Source: Chloroflexi bacterium HGW-Chloroflexi-2 (GTDB lineage Bacteria; Chloroflexota; Anaerolineae; Anaerolineales; Anaerolineaceae). From it: a stretch of DNA of 64,000 nt. Positions 63,122-64,000 of the stretch are shown here, piece after piece; position 1 is the stretch's first letter, and every line of letters begins with the position of its first letter. The stretch spans positions 62,001-126,000 of the forward strand of contig PHBY01000001.1 of assembly GCA_002840735.1 (NCBI GenBank), written 5' to 3'. The notes below the pieces were generated by a model. It searched no databases. It was given only the letters and a program-made list of their open reading frames with translations, and was not told the origin of the DNA. Both the position numbers and the translations under genes were made by a program.

Positions 63122-63163
63122 CTGACCGCTAATTATTGAAAGGACACATTTTTTTATGGTTTT

Positions 63164-63179
63164 ATAATTGTACAATTAT
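63164..63179. promoter_or_regulatory. 16-base palindrome overlapping a -10-like element
   Basis: ATAATTGTACAATTAT is a perfect palindrome overlapping TATAAT (63163-63168) upstream of the beta-hydroxyacid dehydrogenase gene. An ACAATTAT half-copy follows at 63185. It looks like a regulator-binding site. Confidence 0.5.
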
Positions 63180-63243
63180 CTGAACAATTATGAACGAATT
63201 AATCAAAAGAAATCGTGCAGGTGCACCATTATCAGGAGGACAG

Positions 63244-64000
63244 ATGCTAAAAGTTGGATATATTGGATTGGGATTAATGGGAAAACCAATCGCAAAGAAT
63301 ATTTTGAAAGCTGGTTTTCCTTTGGTGGTTCACAACAGAAGTAGAGAAAAAGTAAAAGAGCTGGTACAGGAAGGTGCGGTTGAGGCTTTTTCTCCCGCAG
63401 AAGTTGCCTCCCAGGTGGATATTGTTTTCACAAATCTACCCGACTCACCGGATGTCGAAAAAATTGTTCTTGGTGAGGATGGAATTATTTTTGGTGGAAA
63501 ACCAGGGCTAATTTTTGTCGATAATTCCACAATAAAACCAGCGGTCGCTCGAATGATTGCCATTTCCCTGGTTGAAAAAGGTATTCTTGCGCTGGATGCC
63601 CCGGTGTCCGGTGGTGATATCGGAGCCATCAATGGAACGCTTACCATCATGGTTGGAGGACCCTCAGAAGCTTTAGAAAAAGTTCGTCCAATCTTTGAAG
63701 TAATGGGTAAAACTATCACCCATATCGGAGATGCAGGTTCAGGACAAATCGCCAAAGCTGCCAACCAGATTATGGTTGCTGCTCAAATGGTTGCTATGGG
63801 AGAATTACTGATGTTCGCTCAAAAATCAGGGGCAGATCCAGTGAAGGTCGTAGAAGCAATTCGTGGTGGAGCAGCTCAATGTTGGACGCTGGATGTTAAA
63901 CCTCCCCGTTTGTTCAACGGTAACCGCCTGCCAGGATTTAAAGCTTCCATGCAATCGAAAGATCTGAATATTGTGATGGAGACTGCCAAAGAATACGGTA
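63244..64000 (+). CDS. beta-hydroxyacid dehydrogenase (3-hydroxyisobutyrate/tartronate semialdehyde reductase type), 3' end missing
   Basis: At least 252 codons, open at the window end. The N-terminal NAD(P) motif is GYIGLGLMGKPIAKN; DAPVSGGDIGAINGTL holds the substrate-binding region, and GQIAKAANQIM the catalytic lysine. It reduces or oxidises beta-hydroxyacids. An AGGAGG ribosome site, four bases from the ATG, decides the start; an in-frame ATG 54 bases upstream lacks one. The missing part would be the last ~40 residues. Confidence 0.92.
   Translation, partial: MLKVGYIGLGLMGKPIAKNILKAGFPLVVHNRSREKVKELVQEGAVEAFSPAEVASQVDIVFTNLPDSPDVEKIVLGEDGIIFGGKPGLIFVDNSTIKPAVARMIAISLVEKGILALDAPVSGGDIGAINGTLTIMVGGPSEALEKVRPIFEVMGKTITHIGDAGSGQIAKAANQIMVAAQMVAMGELLMFAQKSGADPVKVVEAIRGGAAQCWTLDVKPPRLFNGNRLPGFKASMQSKDLNIVMETAKEYG

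Noticed and set aside
1-64000. CRISPR arrays, insertion sequences, prophage or rRNA
   Set aside because: No regularly spaced repeats, transposase or phage structural genes, and no rRNA motif were seen on either strand.

Overview
The window is an AT-rich, gene-dense bacterial chromosome segment. It carries about 60 protein genes, one tRNA-Ser, and no phage, IS element or CRISPR array. The gene content points to the Chloroflexota, probably Anaerolineae: a DUF3090/SCO1664 pair, DUF951, two diacylglycerol-type glycosyltransferases, a slipin/NfeD pair, and a cytochrome c maturation operon whose CcmE has the CxxxY haem motif. This placement is inferred from gene content; no rRNA is present to confirm it.

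Layout. (1) 1-2062: the end of a DUF3090 gene, an SCO1664-type kinase-like gene and a short homoserine dehydrogenase. (2) 10490-2064, minus strand: a complete System I cytochrome c maturation operon, ccmE-F-H, a TlpA/CcmG thioredoxin, a CcmI-like zinc-ribbon protein, a di-haem cytochrome lipoprotein, then ccmA-B-C-D. It encodes both the machinery and one likely client cytochrome. (3) 10656-21186: a glycolipid-type glycosyltransferase, a CinA domain, a GH1 glycosidase, a two-component system, an RNase D-like/beta-CASP RNase pair, tRNA-Ser(CGA), a SWIM zinc protein, a GNAT and a slipin/NfeD pair. (4) 21347-23131: metG. (5) 23206-40238: a polysaccharide locus. It holds a dTDP-L-rhamnose pathway (rmlC-B-A-D), a Wzm/Wzt-type ABC exporter, two large GT-C-like membrane proteins, a Wzz-like protein with an O-antigen ligase/polymerase, GT2 and GT4 enzymes, a Wzx-type flippase and two nucleotide-sugar enzymes.

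(6) 40256-43983: a minus-strand cluster of DUF951, a second glycolipid-type glycosyltransferase, tsaE, tsaB, rimI and a family 4 uracil-DNA glycosylase. It runs into the polysaccharide genes with only an 17-base gap. (7) 44029-49549: a site-2 protease, a prephenate dehydrogenase-like protein, an in-frame GIY-YIG/galactokinase fusion, a ferredoxin, a phosphoribosyltransferase and nicotinate phosphoribosyltransferase. (8) 55300-49557, minus strand: hrcA-grpE-dnaK-dnaJ-prmA under a consensus promoter followed by a perfect CIRCE operator. (9) 55589-64000: lysine 2,3-aminomutase with an aldo/keto reductase, a lipoprotein, valS under a T-box leader, uridine phosphorylase, and the start of a beta-hydroxyacid dehydrogenase cut by the window edge.

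Most genes sit in tight operons with ATGA-type overlaps. Several convergent pairs have almost no spacer. Points most worth checking are the CxxxY CcmE occurring with a CcmH, the GIY-YIG/galactokinase fusion, apparently leaderless starts (DUF951, tsaE), and the co-occurrence of ABC-type and Wzx/Wzy-type polysaccharide export genes.
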